From Spirochaetia bacterium (lineage in GTDB: Bacteria; Spirochaetota; Leptospiria; Leptospirales; Leptonemataceae), in the NCBI GenBank assembly GCA_009885105.1, contig VFLI01000024.1, forward strand, positions 22,156 through 86,155: DNA of 64,000 nucleotides, given 5' to 3'. Shown here one piece after another: positions 41,963 through 51,295 of this stretch (within the stretch, counting starts at the first letter, position 1; each line of letters opens with the position of its first letter). The translations under genes and the position numbers were made by a program. The notes under the pieces were generated by a model. That model had not been told where the DNA came from. It searched no databases and saw only the letters and a program-made list of their open reading frames with translations.

Positions 41963-44437
41963 TTAATGCCTGTAAAAATCCAGGTTCTTTCTGAGAAGAT
42001 CAGGCAGGCTTTCCCCTTCGCCGTACTTTTTATATTTAACTTCCAGCTCTTTCAGTTTTCTGTTGCGGATGTTGATAAAGCGTGTGTGGATATCGCTGTA
42101 AGCGGGCTGCGTCGCCAGTTTATCGCGGATCTCTTTTGAAAAAGGCACATGCCGGTACATGATTCCGCGCGCCACTTTGTTTAATTTCAGAACGCCCTCT
42201 GATTCGTATTTCACCCAGTTCGCGTAATCGTTTACAAAACGATCTCTGTCAGAGCGGAATCGTTTGAATTCCCCGGCAAGCTTTTCCTTGATTTCCGGCG
42301 ATAGTTCCCGGTTCTTTTTGTAGAACTGCACGTAGTCGGTGTAATCCGCCGTGATCGACGGGATCGAAACGTTGTTCCAGTCCGGTCCCTGGATTGTTTT
42401 AGTGAGCTCCCAGCGAAAGGCGCCAATGGCTTCCAGTATCAGAGTGAAAAGATCGGCGGTGGCAAAAACCGGAACGGCGATGCGCCCCTTTGAGTTTTTA
42501 TTTCTTCCGGAAACATCCTGCCACATCATGACTTTTGTTCCGATGGAGGGCACAATGATAAAAAAGGGCATCACCTGCTGGTTGATAAATTCCTTCAATA
42601 TACCCGCTTTTTCATCGTTTATCAGAACCTCTCTGTGAAAGGCAGAATAGTCGAAACTAATAATCTTCTCCAGGACTTCTGTGAGTCGGCCGTAAGTGAC
42701 AAAGCTTTTATCCAGCGCGGAAGTAATCTGATACCTGGTGAGAATCGGAAACGCAGTTGCCGGACTGCCGCTGGTGAGACGGACATTGGTTTCAAGAAAA
42801 TTCAGAATCTCATGTTTCAGCCGCACACTGTAATTATCAAATTCTTCTGTAACCTCGGATTCGCGTTTCCAGCCTTTGTCTTTATGCTCATGTTTGAGCT
42901 TTTCAAAAAATGTCAGACCCATCTCATCCACGGAGGGAAGCTCTTTTTTCTCGGCCACCAGGTTGATCCAGTCGATGGCCCGCACAATCTGGAAAGTCTT
43001 TTTGGCCTGGGTTGTATCTTTCAGATTGTAAATAACGCCGATATGTTCGTCATCCAGCATCTCTTCATCAAAGAAACCGTAATACAACATCAGCACAACG
43101 GGCAGGGGAACATTCCCCGAAGCTTCTTTATATTTGGTGAAAGATTTCTCAAATGCAGCCCAGTAGGTTTTGGAAATACCCCGGCGAAGCTTACGCAAAT
43201 CCGTTGATGAATCGAGCGGATTTGCCAGGCCCCGCAGCGATCTCATATCGTTCATTACTTTCTTTGCTTCATCGGAGGAGATTCCGGCAAAATTCAGAAT
43301 TTTTCCCATGGAACCGGCCAGCTCTTTTTTGGCCGCTTTGATATCGATTCCGGCCGTTGCAGCGGAGGAAGAGATTTCCTGTTTCTCAACGGCAGCCGCT
43401 TCCGGACTCTCGGCGAGAAATGATTTTATCTTTTCATAGGCCGGTGTAATCCCGGTGAATTTCATTCCCTGTATTGAGGCATAATTGGCAATCATCGATG
43501 TTGATGTATTGGCCAGAGATTTCAGAATCGCAATAAATTCCGTTTTTGGCACGCCGGTAAATCCGGAGTCAAGCACGTCGGAGAGCAGTTGAAATTTTTC
43601 AAGAAAGCAGAACTCTCCGGTCAGCAGGTTTTCCAGGCCAATGTCGATGCTTTCCTGCATCTGATATATTTCAAGGAGAAGATCCAGATGGATTCGCGCC
43701 AGTTTTTTGCAGAGACCCTGCAGAATATTGATATCTGCTTTGAAAATGCTTCCCTGCAGGTCTACAGGAAGCGACAGAATCCTTCTGACAATGGTAAATT
43801 CGTCTGTGTCAAATTCCGATTCAAACTCGTAATTTTTTTTAAAGAGCCCGCTGTGATCCTGCTCCAGCCAAGCCTGGGTGATCGGTTCAGGAATGGTTCC
43901 GCCGTTCTGCTGGAATTCGGACAGCAGCACTCTTGCCGAGAGCATCACATGATCGATCGCATCTCCACCGACAGCCGGGGCCGAAAACGCGTTTTGATTG
44001 CAACGATAATAGGCGATGCTCATGTTGTCGCTTGTGATCTGAATCATTTCCAGATAGGACGCCAATTTCTTTATCATGGCATGTGCCTGCAGCGTCTCCT
44101 GAATGAGAGACCTGGCTGCCATAATCCCGACATTCAATTTGCCAAGAATCAGATTGGTAAAATTGCCTCTAACGGGAAATGCGCTGACCAAACTGTCCGG
44201 AGCCGTTGTAACAAACCTGCACGGGTACGGTTCATTCAAGATGAGCGATGCAAATCCTGGAGTGCTGTTTGTTCCGGCTGTGTATAATTTTCGCCGCGCC
44301 TCGGCGTTCCTGCTGACAGCGGCAAATTCGCCCTGGTGCACGATGCAGAGCATTTGAGGAGTCTGACCCGCTTCAAACAAAACAGTTCCCGCGGGTAATT
44401 TAGTCTGCTGTAGGGGTTTGCCTGGTTCCAAAGCCAT
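41963..44437 (-). CDS. Large protein with N-terminal cyclic-nucleotide-binding-like domain
   Basis: An 824-residue protein. Residues about 10-110 read as a CNB/cupin-type sensor ([47 protein letters not shown]), but the phosphate-binding cassette arginine loop is not clearly intact. The remaining 700 residues are mainly helical and charged, with no recognised enzyme motif. An Ala/Glu-rich hinge lies near 350-380. Two class III cyclases are encoded in the window, so a cyclic nucleotide ligand is conceivable. Function unknown beyond the domain. Confidence 0.7.
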   Translation of the reverse strand: MALEPGKPLQQTKLPAGTVLFEAGQTPQMLCIVHQGEFAAVSRNAEARRKLYTAGTNSTPGFASLILNEPYPCRFVTTAPDSLVSAFPVRGNFTNLILGKLNVGIMAARSLIQETLQAHAMIKKLASYLEMIQITSDNMSIAYYRCNQNAFSAPAVGGDAIDHVMLSARVLLSEFQQNGGTIPEPITQAWLEQDHSGLFKKNYEFESEFDTDEFTIVRRILSLPVDLQGSIFKADINILQGLCKKLARIHLDLLLEIYQMQESIDIGLENLLTGEFCFLEKFQLLSDVLDSGFTGVPKTEFIAILKSLANTSTSMIANYASIQGMKFTGITPAYEKIKSFLAESPEAAAVEKQEISSSAATAGIDIKAAKKELAGSMGKILNFAGISSDEAKKVMNDMRSLRGLANPLDSSTDLRKLRRGISKTYWAAFEKSFTKYKEASGNVPLPVVLMLYYGFFDEEMLDDEHIGVIYNLKDTTQAKKTFQIVRAIDWINLVAEKKELPSVDEMGLTFFEKLKHEHKDKGWKRESEVTEEFDNYSVRLKHEILNFLETNVRLTSGSPATAFPILTRYQITSALDKSFVTYGRLTEVLEKIISFDYSAFHREVLINDEKAGILKEFINQQVMPFFIIVPSIGTKVMMWQDVSGRNKNSKGRIAVPVFATADLFTLILEAIGAFRWELTKTIQGPDWNNVSIPSITADYTDYVQFYKKNRELSPEIKEKLAGEFKRFRSDRDRFVNDYANWVKYESEGVLKLNKVARGIMYRHVPFSKEIRDKLATQPAYSDIHTRFINIRNRKLKELEVKYKKYGEGESLPDLLRKNLDFYRH

Positions 44438-44638
44438 AGTAAAGCTGTTTCTATATCCGTTTCAATCTGGAAAGTTTGATCATAACTGTGGAATGGTATA
44501 AAAAAAGCCAGTAAAACACAGGCGAGAAGAGTGTTTTTTTTAGAAAAAGGTCCGAAGATGCGAAGATCAACAAGATCAGATAGGGATGCCGCGGGCAATC
44601 TGGCCGCGATGAGCAGAGGCAATCCCGTCTTTTTAAAT

Positions 44639-45352
44639 CTACCCTTTCCACGGTCCGTCCTGTTTTTTTCCAAAGATCACCGTACCGAGTCGTATCATCG
44701 TGGCTCCTTCAGACACGGCAATTTCCCAATCGGATGACATGCCCATGCTCAATTCACCGCCAGGCAGGAATCGGTCCCGAATTTCTCGGAGTTGGTGGAA
44801 AACTTCTCTGGTTTCAACTGGATCATTGTTCTGGGGGCCCATCGTCATAAATCCCTGAAAACTCAGGTATTCGCTGTTCGCAATCCCGGTGATGTTTTCA
44901 AATTCAGAGAGTGAGACCCCCCCTGTCTTCGTCTCTTCGTCCGTCAGCCGGATCTGTGCCAGATATCTCACCGGCCAGCCGGGATGAGCGGGACTTTTCC
45001 CCGATTCAAAGTCGCGTTTGCACGCCTTTTCCAGAGCTGACAGGGCGCTTTCTGAAGACGCTCCGTGAACCCAGGAAAAGAGTCCCGGTATCTGACGTGC
45101 GCTGCCGGATTGCAGCGGTCCTATGTGATGGTATACCGGAAGCTGCGCATCAGTCAGGTCTTTCAAATCGACAAGCGGAAATTTTCCCGCAGCCTCATTG
45201 ACGCGATTTTCACCGTAATCAATCTGTCCGTATCTCAGATATTCTGTGATAACTCCAGGTTCGTGAGTTTTTGATACCGCAATGATACGGACATTTCCCT
45301 TTCCCAGCAGAGAGAGTTTTTCCCGGATACCGAGAAGATCTTCAAAGCTCAT
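44639..45352 (-). CDS. YggS-family PLP homeostasis protein
   Basis: A single-domain alanine-racemase-fold protein that binds PLP and controls vitamin B6 pools. The PLP lysine is K28 in AVSKTHEP. Also present are DYGENRVNEA, HHIGPLQS, and the phosphate-binding C-terminal region LSMGMSSDWEIAVSEGATMI with RLGTVIFG. 237 residues is usual. Its ATG directly abuts the stop of the preceding membrane-protein gene with no gap, so the pair is coupled. Confidence 0.93.
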   Translation of the reverse strand: MSFEDLLGIREKLSLLGKGNVRIIAVSKTHEPGVITEYLRYGQIDYGENRVNEAAGKFPLVDLKDLTDAQLPVYHHIGPLQSGSARQIPGLFSWVHGASSESALSALEKACKRDFESGKSPAHPGWPVRYLAQIRLTDEETKTGGVSLSEFENITGIANSEYLSFQGFMTMGPQNNDPVETREVFHQLREIRDRFLPGGELSMGMSSDWEIAVSEGATMIRLGTVIFGKKQDGPWKG

Positions 45353-46534
45353 TCAACCTGCTTCAAAATCGAGCATGCACAATTTCTTTGCGTCGTTGAG
45401 CCTGCCGTTCTCCATGCATTGCTTTAATTTCTTGATCCGTTTCATGTAAACATCCGTGTTTTCCTGAAAGGCCTCGGGCAGCATTCTCTTCTCAAGCGGG
45501 GACAGTTTGCCGTCAAATGCGGTCGAAACCGCAAGAAGATCCAGCAGAAAAAACTTTTCTTTCTCACTCACGGAAGACAGGGTTTTTAAGAAAATGTCCC
45601 AGTCTTCAAGTTTGTGTCCTTCATTGATTTTCAGAACACTGGCCAGCCGAAGCAGAAGAATCACCATGTTGGGATGATAATTCTGAGTAAGGACCACTGA
45701 GTTTCCAACAGCCTGCATACAGCCGATCCGAGCTGCCGGTGAAAGAACAGACAATTTTTCTTCTGTGATCACTTCATCCGCCATGTAAGCAGCGAGGAGA
45801 TTTCCGAACAGACGAAGACGAGCCTCGCGGGCCACTTTGATTGTTACCAGGGCATTCCAGAGACCCGTTATTGGAACCGAGATGTAAGCGACATTCACAG
45901 CCGCTGATCCGAAACGGAAGGCGCCTTTGCCGATGACTCGTTTGAGCACTAATTTTGCCAGGACATTGCTGGCCATGATTTTGAGTTTGTAAAGAAGACC
46001 GATTACAAGCATTTTCTTTTTTGAAACCCGGGCCATCGGATCAATGCCGAAAAGGTGCCGTACAGGATCGGGAATTTCAAGAGCGGCTCTTGAGAGCAGG
46101 TTCGGTATTACAAGCGCCATACGATCCGTTTCCTTCATCATTCTGTTGTGGCCGGTAATCACCGCAATGGCATAAACGGTTCGAATCGAAACCCAGAATA
46201 AAACGGCAAATTCTATCAGGGTAAGAATCGCCGTGACACCGCCCACCCAGGCATAGACAAACAAATCAGTCAGTCCTTCACCGCGCGCAATGTCTTCTGT
46301 CCAGACAGAACCCCCCGCCGACAATCCGCCGATCAAAAAAGCAATCAGACTTCCGGTAAGCGTCACCCGGCGGACTGAAAACACCATTTCATTGTCTGTT
46401 CGAGCGATCGATGGACCAGATAAATTGTCCTTATGCTTATTCTCGAGACGGTGGAAATACCATATTCCGCATCGTTCAAACCATCCAGGTTTCTCTTCGT
46501 TGAGGATTTCTGCTTCGTGGATCGCCTCTGCCAT
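45353..46534 (-). CDS. Membrane protein with TerB-like C-terminal region, unknown function
   Basis: A 393-residue protein. After a charged N-terminus come two membrane segments (about 60-80 and 95-125), then an amphipathic region with further hydrophobic helices (about 195-240). The soluble C-terminal part (EKEKFFLLDLLAVSTAFDGK ... LSPLEKRMLPEAF) resembles the helical TerB/DjlA-type fold in pattern (FDGKLSPLE). No enzymatic motif was seen. It is coupled to yggS directly downstream. Function unknown. Confidence 0.7.
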   Translation of the reverse strand: MAEAIHEAEILNEEKPGWFERCGIWYFHRLENKHKDNLSGPSIARTDNEMVFSVRRVTLTGSLIAFLIGGLSAGGSVWTEDIARGEGLTDLFVYAWVGGVTAILTLIEFAVLFWVSIRTVYAIAVITGHNRMMKETDRMALVIPNLLSRAALEIPDPVRHLFGIDPMARVSKKKMLVIGLLYKLKIMASNVLAKLVLKRVIGKGAFRFGSAAVNVAYISVPITGLWNALVTIKVAREARLRLFGNLLAAYMADEVITEEKLSVLSPAARIGCMQAVGNSVVLTQNYHPNMVILLLRLASVLKINEGHKLEDWDIFLKTLSSVSEKEKFFLLDLLAVSTAFDGKLSPLEKRMLPEAFQENTDVYMKRIKKLKQCMENGRLNDAKKLCMLDFEAG

Positions 46535-46584
46535 AGGGCAGAGTTTTTTTCACCGGCCAGGATTTGCCAGCCAGAAAAGTTCTA

Positions 46585-47118
46585 TCAGCTTTTGGTCAGA
46601 CGGGCGACTCGGCCTGGATCCAGGCTTTTCATAGAGTTCATATTCATAATCAAACGTGTGTCCAGTCCGGCAATGGGCTGTGTTTTGTAATTCAGAGCGT
46701 AAAGATTTTCCATCTCAACCTGCATGGCTTTGAGCTGCCGTACAAGATTGACCATCTGTTCATCAACGCGCACTTTCAGCTTACCTGTATCCAGATCGGC
46801 GCCCGTTTCAGGAAACAGGGGCGTTCCGTCAAACTGGAGAGAGCTGTCGATTTTTTCCGGCTGCTCAGAAAGGTAGGTCAGACGAGTCTGTTCCCTTGTG
46901 TATGAATTCTGCAATGTGCCCAGAGTGGACTGCAATTTAAGAATACGAGATTCCAGAACTCCCTGAGTTAGAGCCTCAGACTTATTCTGTGCATTTTGTG
47001 CTATTGTTGTTTCTGAGCCCCGGTCGGTTCCATTGTCCTGCCGGCGGTCCCTCAGAATGCTTTCTGCTGAGTTTAACAGCATCTTCCCTGATATGTGCAT
47101 ATTATTACCCGTAATCAC
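46585..47118 (-). CDS. Coiled-coil protein of unknown function
   Basis: A 177-residue, largely helical protein with no membrane segment. Residues about 55-95 (LESRILKLQSTLGTLQNSYT) and about 118-145 (VRQLKAMQVEMENLYALNY) are likely coiled coils. The N-terminus is Asn/Ser-rich. It could be a structural or flagellum-associated protein, but there is no firm homology. It is divergent from sppA. Confidence 0.55.
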   Translation of the reverse strand: MITGNNMHISGKMLLNSAESILRDRRQDNGTDRGSETTIAQNAQNKSEALTQGVLESRILKLQSTLGTLQNSYTREQTRLTYLSEQPEKIDSSLQFDGTPLFPETGADLDTGKLKVRVDEQMVNLVRQLKAMQVEMENLYALNYKTQPIAGLDTRLIMNMNSMKSLDPGRVARLTKS

Positions 47119-47190
47119 TGCTTTATGTCTCTATCAATTGCTCTGCTCTGTCAAGCCTAATATCCCTGTTTTATTTATCGGCAGGAAGGG

Positions 47191-48231
47191 ATGAAAATAT
47201 TAATTTTTTTATCGATAACCAGCCTCCTGTTGAATAAAGTGTACCGGATGGAGCGTTCTCGTATTGTCGTGGCCCTGGCATTGGCCCTTTCTTTAATTTC
47301 TGTAATTGTTGGAATTGCCGGAATCGGTCTTTCAGGAAAAGGAAGCCGGTTTACCACAACCGCGGAAACCTTCTTTTCATCAGGCCGTGCCGGGATTGCG
47401 CTGATAGAAGTGCGAGGAGTGATTTCTGACAGAGGCGGGCGAGATTCTGCATCGGCGGACAGGCTGGTGCGCCAGATAGAAGACGCCAGGGATGAAAGCG
47501 CCGTAAGGGCCATTCTGCTGTCGATCAACTCGCCCGGGGGCTCGGTCGGCGCTACAAAGAGAATTTATGACGCTCTGATTGACGTTCGCAAAAAAAAGCC
47601 CGTGATTGCCATCATCTCAGATATGGCAGCCAGCGGCGGTTATTACATCGCTTCAGCATCGGACAAGATTTTCGCCTATGAAGGCTCAATTCTGGGATCG
47701 ATCGGCGTGATTTCGCTGCACCTGGATATTTCAGAATTCATTCAAAAATACGGCATCAAATTCAACGCTATAAAAGCGGGTCGGTACAAAGATTCTTCCT
47801 ATCCGTTTCGCGCCATGACGGAGGAAGAGCTTCGCATGCATCAGTCTGCAATCAATGACGCCTACAATCAGTTCCTGCGCGATGTTGCTGATGGAAGAAA
47901 GGAACCGGTATCGCGCGTAACAGAGGAATGGGCGGAAGGACGAATTTTTTCGGGCAGAGAGGCCAAGACACTGCAGATGATCGATGAAATTGGCGGCAAA
48001 GACCGGGCCATAGCGGCGATCAAAGAAATGCTCAAGACAGACCAGGATCTTCCAATATTTGCGGAGGAAAGAGATTTCTGGCAGGATTTTTTTCAGGATA
48101 TGCCGTTCGGGCGCGCTGCCGGCAGGGAAGAAATGCTGCTTTCACCGGCCATGTATTTATATCCTTCCGGGGGCGCATTCATGAAGATAATGGATCCATT
48201 CGCATCGGCCTGGAATCACAGCGGGAACTGA
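47191..48231 (+). CDS. sppA: Signal peptide peptidase SppA
   Basis: Membrane serine-lysine protease that degrades cleaved signal peptides. The catalytic serine is S148 in SDMAASGGYYIAS and the lysine K200 in AGRYKDSSYPFR, almost the same numbers as in Bacillus SppA (S147/K199). The crotonase-type oxyanion motif SINSPGGSVGATKR is also present. The 346-residue short form has one Ser/Lys core. The N-terminus has a hydrophobic anchor at about 25-46; ATG 47248 (residue 20) is an alternative start, while ATG 47191 has AGGAAGGG directly upstream. The next gene follows after one base. Confidence 0.94.
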   Translation: MKILIFLSITSLLLNKVYRMERSRIVVALALALSLISVIVGIAGIGLSGKGSRFTTTAETFFSSGRAGIALIEVRGVISDRGGRDSASADRLVRQIEDARDESAVRAILLSINSPGGSVGATKRIYDALIDVRKKKPVIAIISDMAASGGYYIASASDKIFAYEGSILGSIGVISLHLDISEFIQKYGIKFNAIKAGRYKDSSYPFRAMTEEELRMHQSAINDAYNQFLRDVADGRKEPVSRVTEEWAEGRIFSGREAKTLQMIDEIGGKDRAIAAIKEMLKTDQDLPIFAEERDFWQDFFQDMPFGRAAGREEMLLSPAMYLYPSGGAFMKIMDPFASAWNHSGN

Positions 48232-48232
48232 T

Positions 48233-48832
48233 ATGCTTCGTAATTTTGTGACTGTGTTTGTGGAGCTGGCCGTTCTTGTCCTGCAGCGGCCGGAAGAGCT
48301 TCCCATTTATCTTCAGAAAATACCAGGCATCAAATGGCAGATCCTGACATCAATAACTCTTTCATCGATCAGCTCTTCCGTTGGTTTTTACTTCCTGCGC
48401 GATTTCTACGATTCCGGTTATATCACCCATATTCTGCTTCTCACGGCAAACCAGCTGATTTTGTTCCTGCTCAGCGCTGTAATATTTGGAAGCGTCATTG
48501 ATTCTTTTGTCCGTCTGCAGAAACCCGACCGAGCCGGCCAGAACTGGCCGATGACCGGAATCGTGCTGCTCTCCGCATTCCCGTTTATTTTTTTTCTATC
48601 AGGAGCAATGCCGGCGCGGCTTCTGCGACATCCAATATTTATCATCGGACCCGTTTCACTGGGACTCTATATATGGTCGCTGTACATTGTGATTCGAGGT
48701 CTGCAGTATCTATATGAACTGTCATTGGGCCGGGCGGTAATTGTGTATCTGAAAGCAGCGGCTGTTGTTCTGTTTTTTCCAGGTGTTTTTCTCGTATTTA
48801 TGTCGATGGAGCTTCTTGAACTTCTGAATTGA
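48233..48832 (+). CDS. Yip1-like integral membrane protein
   Basis: A 199-residue protein with about five transmembrane helices (roughly 38-55, 65-88, 103-125, 130-152 and 168-192) and a short N-terminal helix with RPEELPIYLQKI, the pattern of the Yip1/YIPF superfamily. The role is unknown in bacteria. The start is one base after sppA, and the stop overlaps the TTG start of surE, so it belongs to an sppA-yip1-surE-tpr operon. Confidence 0.7.
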   Translation: MLRNFVTVFVELAVLVLQRPEELPIYLQKIPGIKWQILTSITLSSISSSVGFYFLRDFYDSGYITHILLLTANQLILFLLSAVIFGSVIDSFVRLQKPDRAGQNWPMTGIVLLSAFPFIFFLSGAMPARLLRHPIFIIGPVSLGLYIWSLYIVIRGLQYLYELSLGRAVIVYLKAAAVVLFFPGVFLVFMSMELLELLN

Positions 48833-49623
48833 AATCGCAACTGAGAATTCTCTTAACCAATGACGATGGATTGAACTCGCACGGGATGGTCCATCTCGAA
48901 GAGGAAATGCGCGCGCATGCGGAAGTGTGGGCCATCGCTCCGGACAGAGAGAGAAGCGCCACGTCTCAGGCAATTTCGATTCGGGAGACCCTCCGGCTTA
49001 TTCAGGTCCGTCCGCAGCATTTTATGCTCACGGGATATCCCGCCGACTGCGTCAACGCGGCCCTGCATTCCAGGAAGTTTCCAGTATTTGACCTGATCAT
49101 TTCCGGGATCAATCACGGCGTAAACCTGGGGGACGATGTGCATTACAGCGGCACTGTCGGGGCTGCGCGTCATGCGGCCATTCACGGATACAGGGCCATT
49201 GCCGTCAGCTGCCCGATCCGGTCTCATCAGGGCGATTTCAGACGGATTGCTTTCTGGCTGCGAACCTGGATACAGGAGAACCAGAGGAATATACAGGAAG
49301 GTATCGTTTACAATATCAATTATCCGGAAGAAATAAATTTGCCTCTGGATGCGCCGTTCCCAGAGGAAAGATTTACAGCCCAGGGCCGCCGCAGATATTA
49401 TGACACATACGAGGATATTGAGGAAGGCGCCGATTACTGGATCATGCGCCTGAAAGATACGCAGATGGGGGACGTCATAACGCCCGGAAGCGATTTTGAA
49501 GCGATGAAAGACGGTTTTGTTTCCATAACTCCTCTGAATACCTATACGACCCATTTTCAGGAAATCGAAAGATGGAAGAACTTCAATCAAACAGAGAAAA
49601 AGCGGTCCTTGAAAGAATCCTGA
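48829..49623 (+). CDS. surE: 5'/3'-nucleotidase SurE
   Basis: Metal-dependent survival-protein phosphatase acting on nucleoside monophosphates. The metal-binding TNDDG motif (D12, D13), S43 in RERSATSQAIS and N95 in SGINHGVNLG are all present, followed by DDVHYSGTVGAARHA. 264 residues is typical. The start is TTG 48829, sharing bases with the previous stop (TTGA). The last 52 bases overlap the TPR-protein gene. Confidence 0.95.
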   Translation: MKSQLRILLTNDDGLNSHGMVHLEEEMRAHAEVWAIAPDRERSATSQAISIRETLRLIQVRPQHFMLTGYPADCVNAALHSRKFPVFDLIISGINHGVNLGDDVHYSGTVGAARHAAIHGYRAIAVSCPIRSHQGDFRRIAFWLRTWIQENQRNIQEGIVYNINYPEEINLPLDAPFPEERFTAQGRRRYYDTYEDIEEGADYWIMRLKDTQMGDVITPGSDFEAMKDGFVSITPLNTYTTHFQEIERWKNFNQTEKKRSLKES

Positions 49624-50249
49624 CGTTAAAACAGATGCGCAAAGACGGCCGCGCTGGTCCTCTGGAACTGCATGAACTGGCCGTCTGCTACTACCACATC
49701 AACAATCTCCGGCAGTCCGTCAAATTTACAGATGAACTGCTTGAAAAATTTCCCGATTATATTGAGCTTTCATCCGTGCATTCGCTGCGCATTTACTGCC
49801 AGGTTCTTCTTGAGGATTACGCCGGCGCCGAGGCAAATCTTGTTGAACGCCTCAAATTTGAGGAGCAGGACACCAGGCTTCTGGGCATGCTTGCCTTTGT
49901 GCAGGAGAAAACCGGGTTTGAGAAAAAGGCCGTCGAGACGCACAGAAAGATACTTCGTCTGGATCCTTCCAATATTAACAGTCTGAATTCACTCGGGTAC
50001 CTTCTTACACTCTACGGCACCAGCCGGGAATGGCCGGAGGCATTTGACTGTCTTAAAAAAGCGATTGAACAGAAGCCGGATCACCCGGCGTATCTCGATT
50101 CTTTCGGAGTGCACCTTTCAAAACGGGGACAGAACGATAACGCGAAGAAAGCTCTGATAAAGGCTTTGAAGAAGTCGCCGCACAACGCGGAGATTTTACA
50201 GCACCTGAAAGAGGCGGCGGGCATCGGGGAAAAAAAGCAAAAAAAATAA
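49572..50249 (+). CDS. Tetratricopeptide-repeat protein
   Basis: A 225-residue soluble helical-repeat protein with four to five TPR units, the best being about 97-165 (TRLLGMLAFVQEKTGFEKKA, then RLDPSNINSLNSLGYLLTLY) and 150-190 (EAFDCLKKAIEQKPDHPAYL), ending in a lysine-rich tail. TPR proteins are scaffolds; the partner is unknown. Its start lies inside surE (52-base overlap), a strong sign of coupled expression. Confidence 0.82.
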   Translation: MEELQSNREKAVLERILTLKQMRKDGRAGPLELHELAVCYYHINNLRQSVKFTDELLEKFPDYIELSSVHSLRIYCQVLLEDYAGAEANLVERLKFEEQDTRLLGMLAFVQEKTGFEKKAVETHRKILRLDPSNINSLNSLGYLLTLYGTSREWPEAFDCLKKAIEQKPDHPAYLDSFGVHLSKRGQNDNAKKALIKALKKSPHNAEILQHLKEAAGIGEKKQKK

Positions 50250-50276
50250 TCGAACGAATGCCGGTGAATACCGATC

Positions 50277-50513
50277 CTATGCCGGCAGTTCATCCAACAA
50301 TCGATACAATTCATTATTTTCTCTCATTATCCTGTTTGTCAATGAAGTAAAAACCAGTTTTGTTTCGTCAATAAAATCGGAAGGCTGCTTGATTATGGAA
50401 TCCGCACTCACCCATTTTGCGCTGTAGATTTTCACAGCTTCGCCAATAACGCCCATTTCTTCCTGGAAGCGCTTTGCGGTTTCTTTCATTTTCTCGTCAG
50501 GATGAGCCATCAA
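50277..50513 (-). CDS. Small helical protein of unknown function
   Basis: A 78-residue charged, helical protein (DEKMKETAKRFQEEMGVIGE at the N-terminus). Coding character is moderate. There is no Shine-Dalgarno, and an A/T palindrome covers the start codon region. It converges on the TPR-protein gene with 27 bases between. I do not recognise it. Confidence 0.5.
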   Translation of the reverse strand: MMAHPDEKMKETAKRFQEEMGVIGEAVKIYSAKWVSADSIIKQPSDFIDETKLVFTSLTNRIMRENNELYRLLDELPA

Positions 50514-50525
50514 TTAATTAATTGA
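50510..50525. promoter_or_regulatory. Perfect 16-base A/T palindrome at the start of the small-protein gene
   Basis: TCAATTAATTAATTGA is self-complementary over all 16 bases and overlaps the ATGATG start of the minus-strand small gene. Further TTAATTA repeats extend to about 50537. It could be an operator or merely A/T-rich promoter DNA. Confidence 0.3.
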
Positions 50526-50593
50526 TTAATTACTTAATCGACACTAATTTATTCGTATTTTTTTTATATTCCACGGACAGAAGAATGGTGGGT

Positions 50594-51295
50594 TCAAACG
50601 AGCCTGAGCGCTTCCGCAATCTCATCCCATGCGTCAATAAACGAAATATGATTGCCCCGGTATATCGGTCGTTCCGGAACTCTCATGGCGCAGATTTTTC
50701 TGTATGAGATGAGAGGGTCGGAGGTTCCCTGGAACTGAAAGCACTGGATACCGTAAAATTTTCCCGCTTCGCTGTCGCTGTTCCGTCTCCAGCGGCGGAT
50801 CATGGCCGGTCCCTCGAAAAAAAGCCTGGTGTCGCACTGTTTCACCATCGCGGCGAAGAGCCGATTGGTTGAAGTGTTGTGCCTGAAATAGGGATAAATG
50901 AAAGCAAGGAAATCCCGAATCGAGGCGCGAAGAAAACCTGGAGTCCACCGGATCAATTCAGCGGTGATTTTGGAGAAAGCCGTTAGATTGTCGCCGGTGA
51001 AACCAGGGCTGAGCAGTATCAATCTTTTTGTTTTCAGATAGCCGTGTTCGAGCGCGCTCTGGCAAATCATGGAACCCATGGAACAGGCCACGACACAGTC
51101 AAAGGCGCCGGTCAATTTCTGATCAAAGAACATTCGACGGGCGTAATCGTCCAGAGATTCTTTTTTTTCAGGTCTGTGGTAATGGATGTAACGGGGAGAG
51201 TAGGTGTCCGGCGTCATCCGCTTCTCCAGCGGTTCGTACATGCTTTGATTTGCGCCAAGACCGGGCAGAAACAGCACCGTTGGTTTTTTTTTCAT
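50594..51295 (-). CDS. Alpha/beta hydrolase-fold protein
   Basis: A 233-residue hydrolase with oxyanion HGG-equivalent [12 protein letters not shown], nucleophile serine in [10 protein letters not shown] (a G-x-S-x-G variant with Ala-Cys before Ser), aspartate in GTSDPLISY and histidine in [10 protein letters not shown]. The triad is complete in the expected order. The substrate is unknown. Its ATG overlaps the carB stop by 4 bases, so it is made from the same message. Confidence 0.85.
   Translation of the reverse strand: MKKKPTVLFLPGLGANQSMYEPLEKRMTPDTYSPRYIHYHRPEKKESLDDYARRMFFDQKLTGAFDCVVACSMGSMICQSALEHGYLKTKRLILLSPGFTGDNLTAFSKITAELIRWTPGFLRASIRDFLAFIYPYFRHNTSTNRLFAAMVKQCDTRLFFEGPAMIRRWRRNSDSEAGKFYGIQCFQFQGTSDPLISYRKICAMRVPERPIYRGNHISFIDAWDEIAEALRLV

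Noticed and set aside
44236..44673. A 145-codon minus-strand frame spanning the gap between yggS and the CNB-like gene
   Set aside because: It overlaps coding sequence at both ends and has no recognisable features. The 200-base gap holds only a weak AAAACAC/GTGTTTT hairpin (44513-44537) and probably a promoter.
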